A DNA stretch of 64,000 nucleotides from G963666705 sp963666705 (GCA_963666705.2 CAXXKO010000029.1:62001-126000); one strand, 5' to 3'. Positions 25,531-34,055 are shown, counted from the first letter of the stretch. The notes: a model not told the origin generated them from the letters alone. Numbers and translations: made by a program.

Positions 25531-26565
25531 ATGCGTTGGCGCAGGACACTGACGGTCGTCGGCGCCCATGCCGAGGGCGAATGCGGCAACGTGGTCACGG
25601 GCGGCGTCGTCGACGTGCCGGGCGAGACCATGTTCGACAAGAAGCGGCACCTGGAACGGCACGGTGACGGGTTGCGCAAGTTCCTCCTCTTCGAGCCCCG
25701 CGGCGCACCCGTCAACAGCACCAACATCGTCCTGCCCTCGAACAACCCGAAAGCCGACTTCGGCTACATCATCATGGAGTCGACCGAGTACCCGCCCATG
25801 TCGGGCTCGAACACCATCTGCACGGCGACCGTGATCCTGGAGACCGGCATCCACCCCATGACGGAGCCGGTGACGAAGATGGTGCTGGAAGCGCCGGGCG
25901 GTCTCGTCGAGGTCACCTGCAAGTGCCGGGACGGCAAGGTCGAGCAGGTCAAGCTCGCGAACGTGCCCTCCTTCCCCGCCCATCTCGATGCGGTGGTGGA
26001 GGTCGAGGGCGTGGGAAGCCTGCGCCTCGACGTGGCCTATGGCGGCATGTTCTACGCCATCGTCGAGGCCAAGGACCTGGGCTTCGGCATCACGCCCGAC
26101 GAGGCCCGCGACATCTGCGTCGTGGGCCAGAAGGTCAAGGCCGCCTGCAACGAGCAGCTCGAGACCGTCCACCCGGAGAACCCGGAGATCCGCGATGTGA
26201 GCATCTTCGAACTGACGGGCCCGGTTCGCCGCCGGGGACGGAAGCTGAGCGCCCGCAACACGGTCGTGGTCTCGCCCGGCCGGCTCGACCGCTCGCCCTG
26301 CGGGACGGGCACCTCGGCGCGCCTCGCCGTCATGCACGCCAGGCGTCAGATCAAGGTGGGCGAGGTCTTCGACCACGAATCCATCATCGGCACCCATTTC
26401 GAGGGCGAGGTGACGGGCACCACCCGGGTCGCCGGCAGGCGGGCGGTCAAGACCACCGTGGCCGGCCGCGCCTGGATCACCGGGCTCATGCAGTACGGCC
26501 ACGACCCCGACGACCCGTTCCCCGAGGGCTACACCCTCTCCGACGTGTGGCTGAAGGCGATCTGA
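25531..26565 (+). CDS. Proline racemase family enzyme with Ser/Cys active site
   Basis: 344 residues of the proline racemase/hydroxyproline epimerase fold. The two half-sites are at PPMSGSNTICTAT (Ser91 where proline racemases have Cys) and DRSPCGTGTSA (Cys257). Racemases and 4-hydroxyproline epimerases use Cys/Cys, and trans-3-hydroxyproline dehydratases use Thr/Cys. A Ser/Cys pair is a third variant, for which dehydratase or mixed activities have been discussed, so the reaction here is open. Start ATG at 25531 with GGGAGGCG upstream. It lies right after the fold-back element, and its promoter region (25451-25530) is bordered by that element. Confidence 0.85.
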   Translation: MRWRRTLTVVGAHAEGECGNVVTGGVVDVPGETMFDKKRHLERHGDGLRKFLLFEPRGAPVNSTNIVLPSNNPKADFGYIIMESTEYPPMSGSNTICTATVILETGIHPMTEPVTKMVLEAPGGLVEVTCKCRDGKVEQVKLANVPSFPAHLDAVVEVEGVGSLRLDVAYGGMFYAIVEAKDLGFGITPDEARDICVVGQKVKAACNEQLETVHPENPEIRDVSIFELTGPVRRRGRKLSARNTVVVSPGRLDRSPCGTGTSARLAVMHARRQIKVGEVFDHESIIGTHFEGEVTGTTRVAGRRAVKTTVAGRAWITGLMQYGHDPDDPFPEGYTLSDVWLKAI

Positions 26566-26593
26566 GGGCGAGACGGCGCTCGCGGATCCCGCA

Positions 26594-27046
26594 TCAAGCC
26601 GGCCGGGGCGGGCCGTTCGGGCGGGTGAGGACATAGGCCGCCGAAGCCAGCAGAATGGCGCCGACGATCGCGGGCAGCACCCACCCCTCGGCGACGAAGT
26701 AGGTCACATAGACCCAGCTCAGGGTCATCATGGTGACGGCGAGCGCCTTGGCCCTGGGCCGGATGGCGCGGTGGGCCTCCCATTCGCGCACCGGACGGCC
26801 GAGCCAGGGGTGGGTGAAGAGCCAGGTGTGGAAGCGCGCCGAGCTGTTGGCGAAGCACCAGGCGGCCAGGATCAGGAGAATGGTGCCCGGGAGCAGCGGC
26901 AGGAACAGGCCCGCCGCTCCCACCGCCGTGAGGACGAAGCCCGCCACCAGCAGAAGGTGGCGCCGGCCCCTGCCGAGCATGGACGGCCCAGCCGCGCCCG
27001 CCTTGGTCTTGTCGCCCGCCTCCGGGGTCCCGCCGCCCGCCGTCAT
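26594..27046 (-). CDS. DUF454 (YbaN-like) membrane protein, 150 aa
   Basis: After a flexible N-terminus (residues 1-25), the protein has RRHLLLVAGFVLTAVGAAGLFLPLLPGTILLILAAWCFANSS, then FHTWLFTHPWLGRPVREWEAHRAI and two more hydrophobic stretches. The LPLLPGTIFLLLAAWCFARSS and HPWLGP-x-IRDW signature is that of the DUF454/YbaN family, a small inner-membrane protein of unknown function. Four membrane segments are plausible. It converges with the proline-racemase-like gene. Confidence 0.87.
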   Translation of the reverse strand: MTAGGGTPEAGDKTKAGAAGPSMLGRGRRHLLLVAGFVLTAVGAAGLFLPLLPGTILLILAAWCFANSSARFHTWLFTHPWLGRPVREWEAHRAIRPRAKALAVTMMTLSWVYVTYFVAEGWVLPAIVGAILLASAAYVLTRPNGPPRPA

Positions 27047-27082
27047 GTACTGATTTCACTTTCTCTGATCCGGCACCCGGCC

Positions 27083-27300
27083 CTCCCCCTTCGTCCTTCG
27101 ACAGGCTCAGGATGAGGAGGCTCAGGGTGAGGCCCTCATGCCGAGCTTCCTCATCCTGAGCGCTTGTCGAAGGACGAAGTATGAAGGCCGGGGAGGCGAG
27201 TAGGCTCAGGGTAGGCCCTCATGCTGAGCTTGTCGAAGTATGAAGGCCGGGGAGGCGAGTAGGCTCAGAGTAGGCGCTCATGCTGAGCTTGTCGAAGTAT
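27083..27300. repeat. CTTCGACAGGCTCAGG-type repeats, tandem cluster
   Basis: The region has an inverted pair (CTTCGACAGGCTCAGGATGA with TCATCCTGAGCGCTTGTCGA) and then two direct copies of about 60 bp starting TATGAAGGCCGGGGAGGCGA (near 27179 and 27239). The same unit recurs at about 28655-28735 and 40049-40125. It is an interspersed palindromic repeat that can form stem-loops; here it lies between convergent gene ends and could act as a terminator. Confidence 0.8.
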
Positions 27301-27339
27301 GGGGGCCGGCGGCCGGCGCGTGAACCGCGAAGTCCATTC

Positions 27340-28515
27340 CTACCCCACCCGATCGTACCCCGCTTCCTGGTGGCGCGCGACCGCGTCCCAATCGACCTCG
27401 ACGCCGAGGCCGGGTGCGTCCGGCAGGTGCGCGCGGCCGTCCCGGATGGTGATGCCGCCCTTGACCATCTCCTCCGCGCCCCAGTCGAGGAAGGAGACGT
27501 GGCCTTCGCAATCGACGGGGTAGGGCTTGGGCACGGTGGCGGCGATGTGGCAGCAGGCCGTGTCGCCGACGAGGGTATAGGGGTTGGTATCGACGCTCAC
27601 GCCGATGGCGGCGCTGTCGCAGATGGCGATCACCTTCGCCGCCTCGAAGAAGCCGCCCAGGCGGTTGAGCTTGAGGACGATGCGGTCGGCCGCCTGCATG
27701 CGCGCGATTCCCAGCATGGCCTTGGCCGACCACACCGATTCGTCGAGGATCACCGGGACGCCGCCCCGCGCGCGCACGTGGGCGGCGCCGTCGAGGTCGG
27801 CATAGTGCAGCGGCTGCTCGATCGAGAGGTTGTCGCAGCCCGCGAAGCGGCCGAGCACGCTCACGGTCCAGTTGGCGCTGTCCCAGCCCTGGTTGGCGTC
27901 CGCGTCGATATAGACGTCGGGCGGTGTGACCTCGATGGCGGCCTGGAGCTTGGCGAGCTCGGAGAGCATGTTGTCCCGGTTCCAGCCCTTGGACAGCAGC
28001 ACGTCGCCGACCTTGATCTTGAGGCCCTTGAAGCCGCGGGCGATGAACTCGCGGCAGCCCTCGGCCATGGCCTCGGGCGTCTTGTGGTAGAGGTTGGTGA
28101 GGAGCTCGAACTCGGTGCGGTAGCCGCCGCCCATCAGCTCGTAGGCCGGCACGCCCCGGGCCTTGCCGACGAGGTCGTGGATGGCCATGTCGACGCCCGA
28201 GCGGGCACCGCGCGAACCCGGCATGCCGCCGCCGAACGCCTCCTCCATGAGGAAGTGGCACATGGCGATGTTGCCCGCCTCCGCGCCCTGGAGGGCCTGG
28301 TCGTAGAGCCGGATCAGCTCGGCGATCTGGTCCGCCGTCTCGCCGAGGTACCATTGCTGGCTGGTGATCTCGCCGACGCCGGTCTCACCGCTCTCCGCCG
28401 TCACCCGGATGAGGAAGGAGGGCGGGTGGCTCGGCCAGACGTATTCGTCGTCGACCCACGCCTCCTTGATGGCCACCGGATAGAGCCTGAAGGACTCGAT
28501 CTTCGCGATTTTCAT
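27340..28515 (-). CDS. Enolase-superfamily enzyme (mandelate racemase/muconate lactonizing type)
   Basis: 391 residues with an N-terminal capping domain and a TIM barrel. The catalytic residues follow the family plan: GFKGLKIKVGD (K-x-K, second barrel strand), metal ligands in YIDADANQG (Asp) and LSIEQPLH (Glu), and VPVILDESVWS (Asp). The 20s loop WVDDEYVWPSHPPS is unusual. The family racemises, dehydrates or cycloisomerises carboxylates, often acid sugars; the exact substrate cannot be read from the sequence. Length is normal and the frame intact, in contrast to the deleted relative at 33334-33618. Confidence 0.85.
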   Translation of the reverse strand: MKIAKIESFRLYPVAIKEAWVDDEYVWPSHPPSFLIRVTAESGETGVGEITSQQWYLGETADQIAELIRLYDQALQGAEAGNIAMCHFLMEEAFGGGMPGSRGARSGVDMAIHDLVGKARGVPAYELMGGGYRTEFELLTNLYHKTPEAMAEGCREFIARGFKGLKIKVGDVLLSKGWNRDNMLSELAKLQAAIEVTPPDVYIDADANQGWDSANWTVSVLGRFAGCDNLSIEQPLHYADLDGAAHVRARGGVPVILDESVWSAKAMLGIARMQAADRIVLKLNRLGGFFEAAKVIAICDSAAIGVSVDTNPYTLVGDTACCHIAATVPKPYPVDCEGHVSFLDWGAEEMVKGGITIRDGRAHLPDAPGLGVEVDWDAVARHQEAGYDRVG

Positions 28516-28654
28516 TCACCACCTCCCGTGCCTCGGTTCCGGGGGGTTGTACCAAGCCAGGAGGCGCGATCAAAGGACGGGGAGGGGGCGCCGCGGCCGC
28601 CGCCGGTCGGGCGGATGACACTTGCTTTGGCAATACCGTGCCACCGGCCTCCCC

Positions 28655-28735
28655 CTTCGACAGGCTCAGGGTGAGGCCTTCGACAGGCTCGGGGTGAGGC
28701 CCTCATGCTGAGCCCGTCGAAGTATGAGGGCTGGG
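28655..28735. repeat. CTTCGACAGGCTCAGG-type repeat
   Basis: Two direct half-units (CTTCGACAGGCTCAGGGTGAGG and CTTCGACAGGCTCGGGGTGAGG, given here only as the family name) are followed by the inverse TGCTGAGCCCGTCGAAG. Same family as at 27083-27300 and 40049-40125. It lies between the enolase-superfamily gene and glnA, both on the minus strand. Confidence 0.75.
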
Positions 28736-28767
28736 GCGGGTGGCTCCCGATAATTTGCAAGCCGAAA

Positions 28768-30177
28768 CTACACCGAGTAGTAGAGCTGGAACTCGATCGG
28801 GTGGGGCGTGTGCTCGAGCTCGTAGACCTCCTCCCACTTCAAATCGAGGTGGCTGTCGATCAGGTCGTCGGAGAAGACGTCGCCCTTCTTGAGGAAATCG
28901 CGGTCCTCGTCGAGGTGGCCGAGCGCATCGCGCAGGGACCCGCAGACGGTGGGCACGTCGGTCAGCTCCTCGGGCTCGAGGTCGTAGAGGTTCTTGTCCA
29001 TGGGATCGCCCGGATGGATGCGGTTCTCGATTCCGTCGATGCCGGCCATGAGCAGGGCCGAGAAGGCCAGGTAGGGGTTCGCGGCCGGATCGGGGAAGCG
29101 CACCTCGACGCGCTTGCCGCTGGGGCTGGTGGCATAGGGGATGCGGCAGGAGGCCGAGCGGTTGCGGGCCGAGTAGGCCAGCAGGACCGGCGCCTCGAAG
29201 CCCGGAATCAGCCGCTTGTAGCTGTTGGTCGTCGGGTTCGCGAAGGCGTTGATGGCGCGCGCGTGCTTGATGATGCCGCCGATGTAGTAGAGCGCCGTGT
29301 CCGAGAGGTCGGCATAGCCGCTGCCGGCGAAGAGGGGGACGCCGTCTTTCCAGATCGACTGGTGGACATGCATGCCCGAGCCGTTGTCGCCCTTGACGGG
29401 CTTGGGCATGAAGGTGGCCGTCATGCCGTTCTCGTGGGCCACCATTTGCACCACGTACTTGTAGATCTGCATGGCGTCGGCGGTGCGCAGCAGGGTGTTG
29501 AAGCGGATGCCGAGCTCGTTCTGGGCCGGGGCCACCTCGTGGTGATGCTTCTCGGTCTCGACCCCCATCTCCTTGATGAAGGTCAGCATCTCGGCCCTCA
29601 GGTCCGCCATCGAATCGACCGGGGGGACGGGAAAGTAGCCGCCCTTGACGGGGGGGCGGTGGCCGCGGTTACCGAGCTCGTATGCCTTGCCGCTCGCGCC
29701 CGGCAGCTCTTCCGATTCGAGGTGGTAGAAGGCCTCGTGCATGCTGCTCGCGAAGCGCACGTCGTCGAAGACGAAGAACTCGGCCTCGGGCCCGAAATAG
29801 GCCGTATCGCCGATGCCGCTGGCCTTCAAGTAGGCCTCGGCGCGCTGGGCGAGGGAGCGCGGGTCGCGGCCATAGGCCTGTCCGGTCGAGGGCTCGATCA
29901 CGTCGCAGATGAGGATCAGCGTGTTCTGAGCGGCCCAGGGGTCCATCACCGCGCTCGAGAGGTCGGGGCGCAGGATCATGTCCGAATCGTTGATTGCCTT
30001 CCAGCCGGCGATTGAGGAGCCGTCGAACATGATGCCGTCCGTCAGCATCTCCTCGTCCATGGTCTCGGCGGCCTGGGCCGTGTGCTGCCATTTGCCCTTG
30101 GGGTCGGTAAAGCGGAGGTCGACGTATTTGACCTCGTTCTCCGCGATCGTCTCGAGGACGGATTCTGCGTCGGACAT
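28768..30177 (-). CDS. glnA: Glutamine synthetase type I
   Basis: 469 residues. GlnA makes glutamine from glutamate, ammonia and ATP in a dodecamer and is the main entry of ammonium. Signatures include FDGSSIAGWKAINDSDM, the metal/ATP segments YFGPEAEFFVFDDV and MHVHQSIWKDG, NPTTNSYKRLIPGFEAP and the adenylylation site region DKNLYDLEPEEL with its Tyr (about residue 398). The presence of that Tyr means activity should be controlled by GlnE. It is 60 bp downstream of glnB on the same strand, the usual glnBA operon of alphaproteobacteria. Confidence 0.97.
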   Translation of the reverse strand: MSDAESVLETIAENEVKYVDLRFTDPKGKWQHTAQAAETMDEEMLTDGIMFDGSSIAGWKAINDSDMILRPDLSSAVMDPWAAQNTLILICDVIEPSTGQAYGRDPRSLAQRAEAYLKASGIGDTAYFGPEAEFFVFDDVRFASSMHEAFYHLESEELPGASGKAYELGNRGHRPPVKGGYFPVPPVDSMADLRAEMLTFIKEMGVETEKHHHEVAPAQNELGIRFNTLLRTADAMQIYKYVVQMVAHENGMTATFMPKPVKGDNGSGMHVHQSIWKDGVPLFAGSGYADLSDTALYYIGGIIKHARAINAFANPTTNSYKRLIPGFEAPVLLAYSARNRSASCRIPYATSPSGKRVEVRFPDPAANPYLAFSALLMAGIDGIENRIHPGDPMDKNLYDLEPEELTDVPTVCGSLRDALGHLDEDRDFLKKGDVFSDDLIDSHLDLKWEEVYELEHTPHPIEFQLYYSV

Positions 30178-30237
30178 GGCGGTGTTCCCTCTGGCTGAAT
30201 GGTGCGTTGGTCCTCGGGCGGCGGGTGGGCCGCGGCG

Positions 30238-30576
30238 CTAAACCGCGTCGGCGCCCGTCTCCCCGGTGCGGATGCGGATGACCTCCTCCACCGGAGAGAC
30301 GAAGATCTTGCCGTCGCCGATGCGGCCCGTGTGGGCGGCCTGCTGGATCGCTTCCACGGCCCGTTCCACGAGGTTGTCCTCGAGCACCACCTCGATCTTC
30401 ACCTTGGGCAGGAAGTCGACGACGTACTCGGCCCCCCGGTAGAGCTCGGTATGGCCCTTCTGCCGGCCGAAGCCCTTGGCCTCGGTCACCGTGAGTCCCT
30501 TGAGGCCGATCTCATCGAGCGCCTCTTTCACCTCCTCGAGCTTGAAGGGCTTGATGATGGCTTCGATTTTTTTCAT
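30238..30576 (-). CDS. glnB: Nitrogen regulatory protein P-II
   Basis: 112 residues from the ATG at 30576 (MKKIEAIIKPFKLEEVKEAL). Tyr51, the uridylylation target at the tip of the T-loop, lies in TELYRGAEYVVDF. The B- and C-loop segments TGRIGDGKIFVSPVEEVIRIRTGE are intact. P-II senses 2-oxoglutarate and ATP/ADP and, through uridylylation by GlnD, controls GlnE and NtrB. A GlnB rather than GlnK identity is inferred from its place next to glnA; no amtB is adjacent. An upstream in-frame start would add 19 residues not found in the family. Confidence 0.95.
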   Translation of the reverse strand: MKKIEAIIKPFKLEEVKEALDEIGLKGLTVTEAKGFGRQKGHTELYRGAEYVVDFLPKVKIEVVLEDNLVERAVEAIQQAAHTGRIGDGKIFVSPVEEVIRIRTGETGADAV

Positions 30577-30624
30577 GGCTCTGGGCGCCCGCTGGCTGGA
30601 TGGATATGACGGCAGTCTCCTGAG

Positions 30625-30640
30625 AGCACGCACCGTGCCA
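30625..30640 (-). promoter_or_regulatory. Candidate sigma-54 promoter for glnBA
   Basis: On the minus strand the sequence TGGCACGGTGCGTGCT resembles the -24/-12 consensus TGGCAC-N5-TTGCW, with one mismatch in the -12 part. It lies about 49 bp upstream of the glnB ATG. glnB-glnA in relatives is driven by sigma-54 with NtrC. I did not find a clear NtrC box between here and 30741, so this remains a candidate. Confidence 0.5.
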
Positions 30641-30741
30641 ATCTGTCGCCGGCGGTCAAGCCGTTGAAATCACCTCGTGTTCTGGAGCCGTGGATTGTTG
30701 CCGGCGGCGTGGCCGGACCAAAAAATGACCAGCCTGCCCAA

Positions 30742-31782
30742 TTAGTGGGCAGCGGGGTCCGGTCCGAGCCGCGCCACCTCTCGGTCGATCTCGGCCAGGG
30801 CGGCCCGCTTCTCATCTTCGGCGAGGAAGCTTGCCGTGAAGCCATTGCGGACGAGGGCGACAAGGTCCGCCTCCGAGAGGGCGAGCGCGCGCTGGCAGGC
30901 GATCAGGTTCGCGCTCAGATAGCCGCCGAAATAGGCCGGGTCGTCGGAGTTGACGGTGACGTGGAGGCCTGCGTCCATCAAGTCCGCGAGGGGATGGTCT
31001 TCCAGGCGTTCGAACACCCGCAGGCGGACGTTCGAGAGCGGACAGACGGTGAGCGGGATGCGCGCCTCGGCGAGGCGGCGGACGAGCGCCGGGTCCTCGA
31101 GGCAGCGCACGCCGTGGTCGATGCGGCTCACGCCCAGGTCGTCGAGCGCCTGGCGGATGTAATCGGGCGGCCCCTCCTCTCCCGCATGGGCCACGGTCAG
31201 GAAGCCCTCGGCCCGCGCGCGACCGAAGACGGAAGCGAACTTCTCGGGCGGGTTGCCGCGTTCGGACGAATCGAGCCCGACGGCCACGAAGTGCTCCCGG
31301 TGGGGGAGGAGCGCCGTCAGGGTCGCCATGGCCGCCTCGGCGCTCAGGTGACGCAGGAAACAGGGGATGAGGTGCGAGGTGATGCCGTATTCGCCTCGCG
31401 CCAGCGCGAGGGCCGCGCGGAGGCCGGCGACGACGGCCTCGAGCGGCACGCCCCGGCCCGTGTGGGCCTGGGGGTCGAAGAAGACCTCGACATGGCGCAC
31501 GCCCTCGGCCGCCATGCGGTCCAGGTAGGCGGCGGCGAGGTCGAAGAAGTCGCGCTGGTGGAGCAAGACGCGCATGCCTTCGTAATAGAGGTCGAGGAAG
31601 GATTGAAGGCCCTCGAAGGCATAGGCCGCGCCCAGGTCCTCGACCGTGGCGAAGCGCAAGCGGACGTCGTTGCGGGCCGCGATCTCGAACATGAGCTCGG
31701 GCTCGAGCGTGCCCTCGATATGGAGGTGCAGCTCGGCCTTCGGCAGGGCCTGGATGAGGGCTGGGGCCCGGTCCGCGCTCAT
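30742..31782 (-). CDS. Adenine deaminase (adenosine deaminase superfamily, Aah1 type)
   Basis: 346 residues of the adenosine/adenine deaminase fold. Zinc ligands start with LPKAELHLHIEG (His19, His21), then VAHAGEEGPPDYI (His and catalytic Glu) and VTVNSDDPAYFGGY (Asp). The SDDPAYFGGY segment is typical of the adenine deaminase branch (yeast Aah1 type), which makes hypoxanthine from adenine; true adenosine deaminases differ there. The ATG overlaps the stop of the cyclase gene (ATGA), so both are translated together. Confidence 0.85.
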   Translation of the reverse strand: MSADRAPALIQALPKAELHLHIEGTLEPELMFEIAARNDVRLRFATVEDLGAAYAFEGLQSFLDLYYEGMRVLLHQRDFFDLAAAYLDRMAAEGVRHVEVFFDPQAHTGRGVPLEAVVAGLRAALALARGEYGITSHLIPCFLRHLSAEAAMATLTALLPHREHFVAVGLDSSERGNPPEKFASVFGRARAEGFLTVAHAGEEGPPDYIRQALDDLGVSRIDHGVRCLEDPALVRRLAEARIPLTVCPLSNVRLRVFERLEDHPLADLMDAGLHVTVNSDDPAYFGGYLSANLIACQRALALSEADLVALVRNGFTASFLAEDEKRAALAEIDREVARLGPDPAAH

Positions 31783-32960
31783 GCCGGGGCGAAGACCTCC
31801 TGGGCATCGGTGAAGCCGCGCAGCGCGAACTGTCCGAGGGAGTCGAGGGGCGCGCCGCAGTGGCGGGCGAAGTCCGCCGACGTCACGATGGCCCGGCCCG
31901 TCTCGGCCGCGAGCCGTTCGAGGCGGGCGGCGAGGTTGACCGCCGGCCCGATGGCGGTGAAGTCGAGGCGGTTGGCGCCGCCGATATTGCCGTAGAGCAC
32001 CTCGCCCACATGGAGGGCGATGCCGCAGCGCAAGGCGGGCCGGCCCGCGCCGTCGCGGGCGGCGAGGGCGGCGTGCCCCTCCCGCGCCGCCGCGAGGGCC
32101 CTGTCGCAGGTTGGCCCAGGGGCGCCCGCGAGTGGGAAGATGGCGAGCAGCGCGTCGCCGATGAACTTCAGCACCTCGCCCTCCCGGTCATCGATTGCCG
32201 GCAGGATGCAGTCGAAATAATCGTTGAGCAGCTCGATCACTTGCCTCCCCGGCCGCTCGTTGCCGAGGGTGCTGAAGCCGCGCAGATCGGAGAGGAAGAT
32301 GACGGCGTCGATGGCCTCGACATCGCCGCGCCGGATGCGGCCCTCGAGGATGCGCTCGCCCGCCCCCCGGCCGACATAGGTGCTGAGGAGGTTGGTCGCC
32401 GTGCGGCGCAGGGCGAAGATCTCGGCGACGCGGGCGAGGGGGGCCTGGACCGCCTCGAGGGCGGTGATGTGGGCGTCCGTGAAACCGCCCGGCCGCGTCG
32501 TCGTCCAGGTGACCGCGTGCGCCGTGCCGTCGGTGAAGACGAGCGGCAGGGCGAGGTAGTCGGTGACGCCTTCGGCGCGCAGCTCCTCGAGGACGGGGAA
32601 ATCGTCGGGTCCGTCCGGGTCGGCGATGCGCCGGCGCAACGGTGCCGCGTCGCGCACGACCTTGGGGATCGGGCCGAGGCGGAAGCTGTCGCTGTCGAGG
32701 ATGGAGAAGGGTGCGGCGGTGACCTCGACGGGCGCCCCGGGGCGCCACACGAAGCGCCGGCCCATGACATTGGGGTGGAGGGTGCGCACGAACACGGCGA
32801 CCCGGTGCAAGGGCAGCCCGCACTCGACGAGGCGGACGCACAGCTGGTCGCGGATGTCCTGGGGCAGGGGGGCGGAGCGCGCGCCCTCCACCAGCCAGGT
32901 GACGACACCCTCGATCCCGGTCGGGCCTGACTCGGGTGCTCTGTCCGGTTCTGTCACCAT
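31779..32960 (-). CDS. Class III adenylate/guanylate cyclase
   Basis: 393 residues. The C-terminal half is a class III cyclase domain: AVIFLSDLRGFSTLGN (metal-binding Asp), VLKFIGDALLAIFPL (second metal Asp) and GIALHVGEVLYGNIGGANRLDFTAIGPAVNLAARLE (nucleotide and transition-state residues). The N-terminal half (residues 20-190) looks like a GAF-type sensory region (VLEELRAEGVTDYLALPLVFTDGT). No membrane segment, so a cytosolic sensor cyclase. It overlaps both neighbours: 7 bp with the TfoX-domain gene upstream and ATGA with the adenine deaminase downstream. Substrate ATP or GTP not determined. Confidence 0.86.
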   Translation of the reverse strand: MVTEPDRAPESGPTGIEGVVTWLVEGARSAPLPQDIRDQLCVRLVECGLPLHRVAVFVRTLHPNVMGRRFVWRPGAPVEVTAAPFSILDSDSFRLGPIPKVVRDAAPLRRRIADPDGPDDFPVLEELRAEGVTDYLALPLVFTDGTAHAVTWTTTRPGGFTDAHITALEAVQAPLARVAEIFALRRTATNLLSTYVGRGAGERILEGRIRRGDVEAIDAVIFLSDLRGFSTLGNERPGRQVIELLNDYFDCILPAIDDREGEVLKFIGDALLAIFPLAGAPGPTCDRALAAAREGHAALAARDGAGRPALRCGIALHVGEVLYGNIGGANRLDFTAIGPAVNLAARLERLAAETGRAIVTSADFARHCGAPLDSLGQFALRGFTDAQEVFAPA

Positions 32961-33313
32961 CGGGCCTTCTTGGCCGCCTTCTTGGCTTTCGCGCGGCGCG
33001 CGGCGGCGACGGCCAGCTCGGCCCAGGGGAGGAGGGCCTCGGAATCCGCGAGCGCGCCCGGGGGCGGCTTCCAGAAGGACATCTCGACCGGGCGGCGGCC
33101 CTCGCGCTGGTAGGTGAAAGGCACCCCGTCGGCGGCGGCGAAGCGCGGCCTGGTCTCGTCGTCCACCTTCAGGTGGAGCTCGGGGCCGAGCAGTGCGAAC
33201 ATCACTCCCTCGAGGTAGAGCCCGTGGCCGCCGAACATCGCGCGTGCTTGGACGGGACCAAGCGGCAGCAGGAGGGCCAGGGCGCGTTCGAGGTGGGCAT
33301 TCGATCCCTTCAT
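32954..33313 (-). CDS. TfoX N-terminal domain protein, 119 aa
   Basis: ATG at 33313 gives MKGSNAHLERALALLLPLGP followed by VQARAMFGGHGLYLEGVMFALL, the hallmark of the TfoX N-terminal domain (x-x-RxMFGGxGLY). In gammaproteobacteria TfoX controls competence, but stand-alone N-domain proteins have unknown roles. The C-terminus is lysine- and arginine-rich (AARRAKAKKAAKKARW). Its last bases overlap the start of the cyclase gene, making a three-gene operon TfoX-cyclase-adenine deaminase. Confidence 0.83.
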   Translation of the reverse strand: MKGSNAHLERALALLLPLGPVQARAMFGGHGLYLEGVMFALLGPELHLKVDDETRPRFAAADGVPFTYQREGRRPVEMSFWKPPPGALADSEALLPWAELAVAAARRAKAKKAAKKARW

Positions 33314-33333
33314 GGAGCGACGATCACCACGGC

Positions 33334-33618
33334 TCAATCCCTCCCCGTGACTTCGTAGGTGAGGAAGGAGGCCGCCTCGATCGCCTCCCAATCCATGCGC
33401 ACGCCCAAGCCTGGGGACTCGGGCGCATTCACTTAGCTCTCGGCATCGGTGCGGATCACGTCGATGGCGCTGGCGATGCCCTCGAGCCTGCCCCGGGTGG
33501 TCACGCGGACGATGTTGTTGGTCATGTGTTGCTCGGGCATGTCCGCGGCCCAGGCGAGCCGCGGGATCCCAGGCCCGACGGCGTAGACCCGGACGCGGTC
33601 GATCTCCATGTCCTTCAT
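33334..33618 (-). pseudogene. Enolase-superfamily gene remnant with large internal deletion
   Basis: The 5' part (33618 down to about 33436) encodes MKDMEIDRVRVYAVGPGIPR and then VRVTTRGRLEGIASAIDVIRTDAES, the start of a mandelate-racemase-type protein. After an in-frame TAA, the same frame continues NAPESPGLGVRMDWEAIEAASFLTYEVTGRD to a TGA at 33334, the normal C-terminal end of such a protein. About 290 residues, including the whole catalytic barrel, are missing. The residue was thus formed by one internal deletion, and no function can remain. Confidence 0.8.
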
Positions 33619-33650
33619 GGCTCTGACCGTTCGACCTCGTGGTCCTCTCG

Positions 33651-34055
33651 TCAGGCGACGGCGAGGAACTGGAGGAAGGCGAGCACGCCGCCACCGAGGA
33701 TGGCGACCCAGTTGGCGGTGACGCCGACGACCCGGCCGACGGTGATCGGCTTGTCGGCCTTGAGGCCGGCAGCATGCAGCAGTCGGCCCGCCAGCAGGAG
33801 GCCGCCCAAGGTGTAGAGTTGCCAGACGGCGGCGCCGTTGATCTCGACGACGGCCATGAGCACGAGCGTGATCGGCACATACTCGATGAAGTTGCCGAAG
33901 ATGCGGATGGCGAGGGCCAGCCGCTCGTCCCCGCCATCGCCAATGGAGACCTTGGTCCGGGCCCTGTTCACCACCACCACGACGGAGAGGACGAAGAACA
34001 GGAGCGCCAAGATGGCGGCGAAGAGCGCCGTGATCGGTAGCTGGATGGCATCCAT
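33651..34055 (-). CDS. MAPEG family membrane protein, 134 aa
   Basis: Four hydrophobic helices with the family pattern: LFAAILALLFFVLSVVVVVNRARTKVSIGDGGDERLALAIRIFGNFIEYVPI, LLLAGRLLHAAGL and the last helix ILGGGVLAFLQFLAVA. The R-x-x-x-N-F-x-E-Y-x-P segment is the glutathione-binding signature of MAPEG proteins (membrane-associated proteins in eicosanoid and glutathione metabolism). Bacterial members are glutathione-transferase-like, substrate mostly unknown. It lies between the deletion remnant and a LysR-type regulator on the same strand. Confidence 0.85.
   Translation of the reverse strand: MDAIQLPITALFAAILALLFFVLSVVVVVNRARTKVSIGDGGDERLALAIRIFGNFIEYVPITLVLMAVVEINGAAVWQLYTLGGLLLAGRLLHAAGLKADKPITVGRVVGVTANWVAILGGGVLAFLQFLAVA

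Noticed and set aside
27083..27300. CRISPR array
   Set aside because: The direct repeats are long, adjacent and without unique spacers of constant length; no cas genes are present. It is an interspersed palindromic repeat family.
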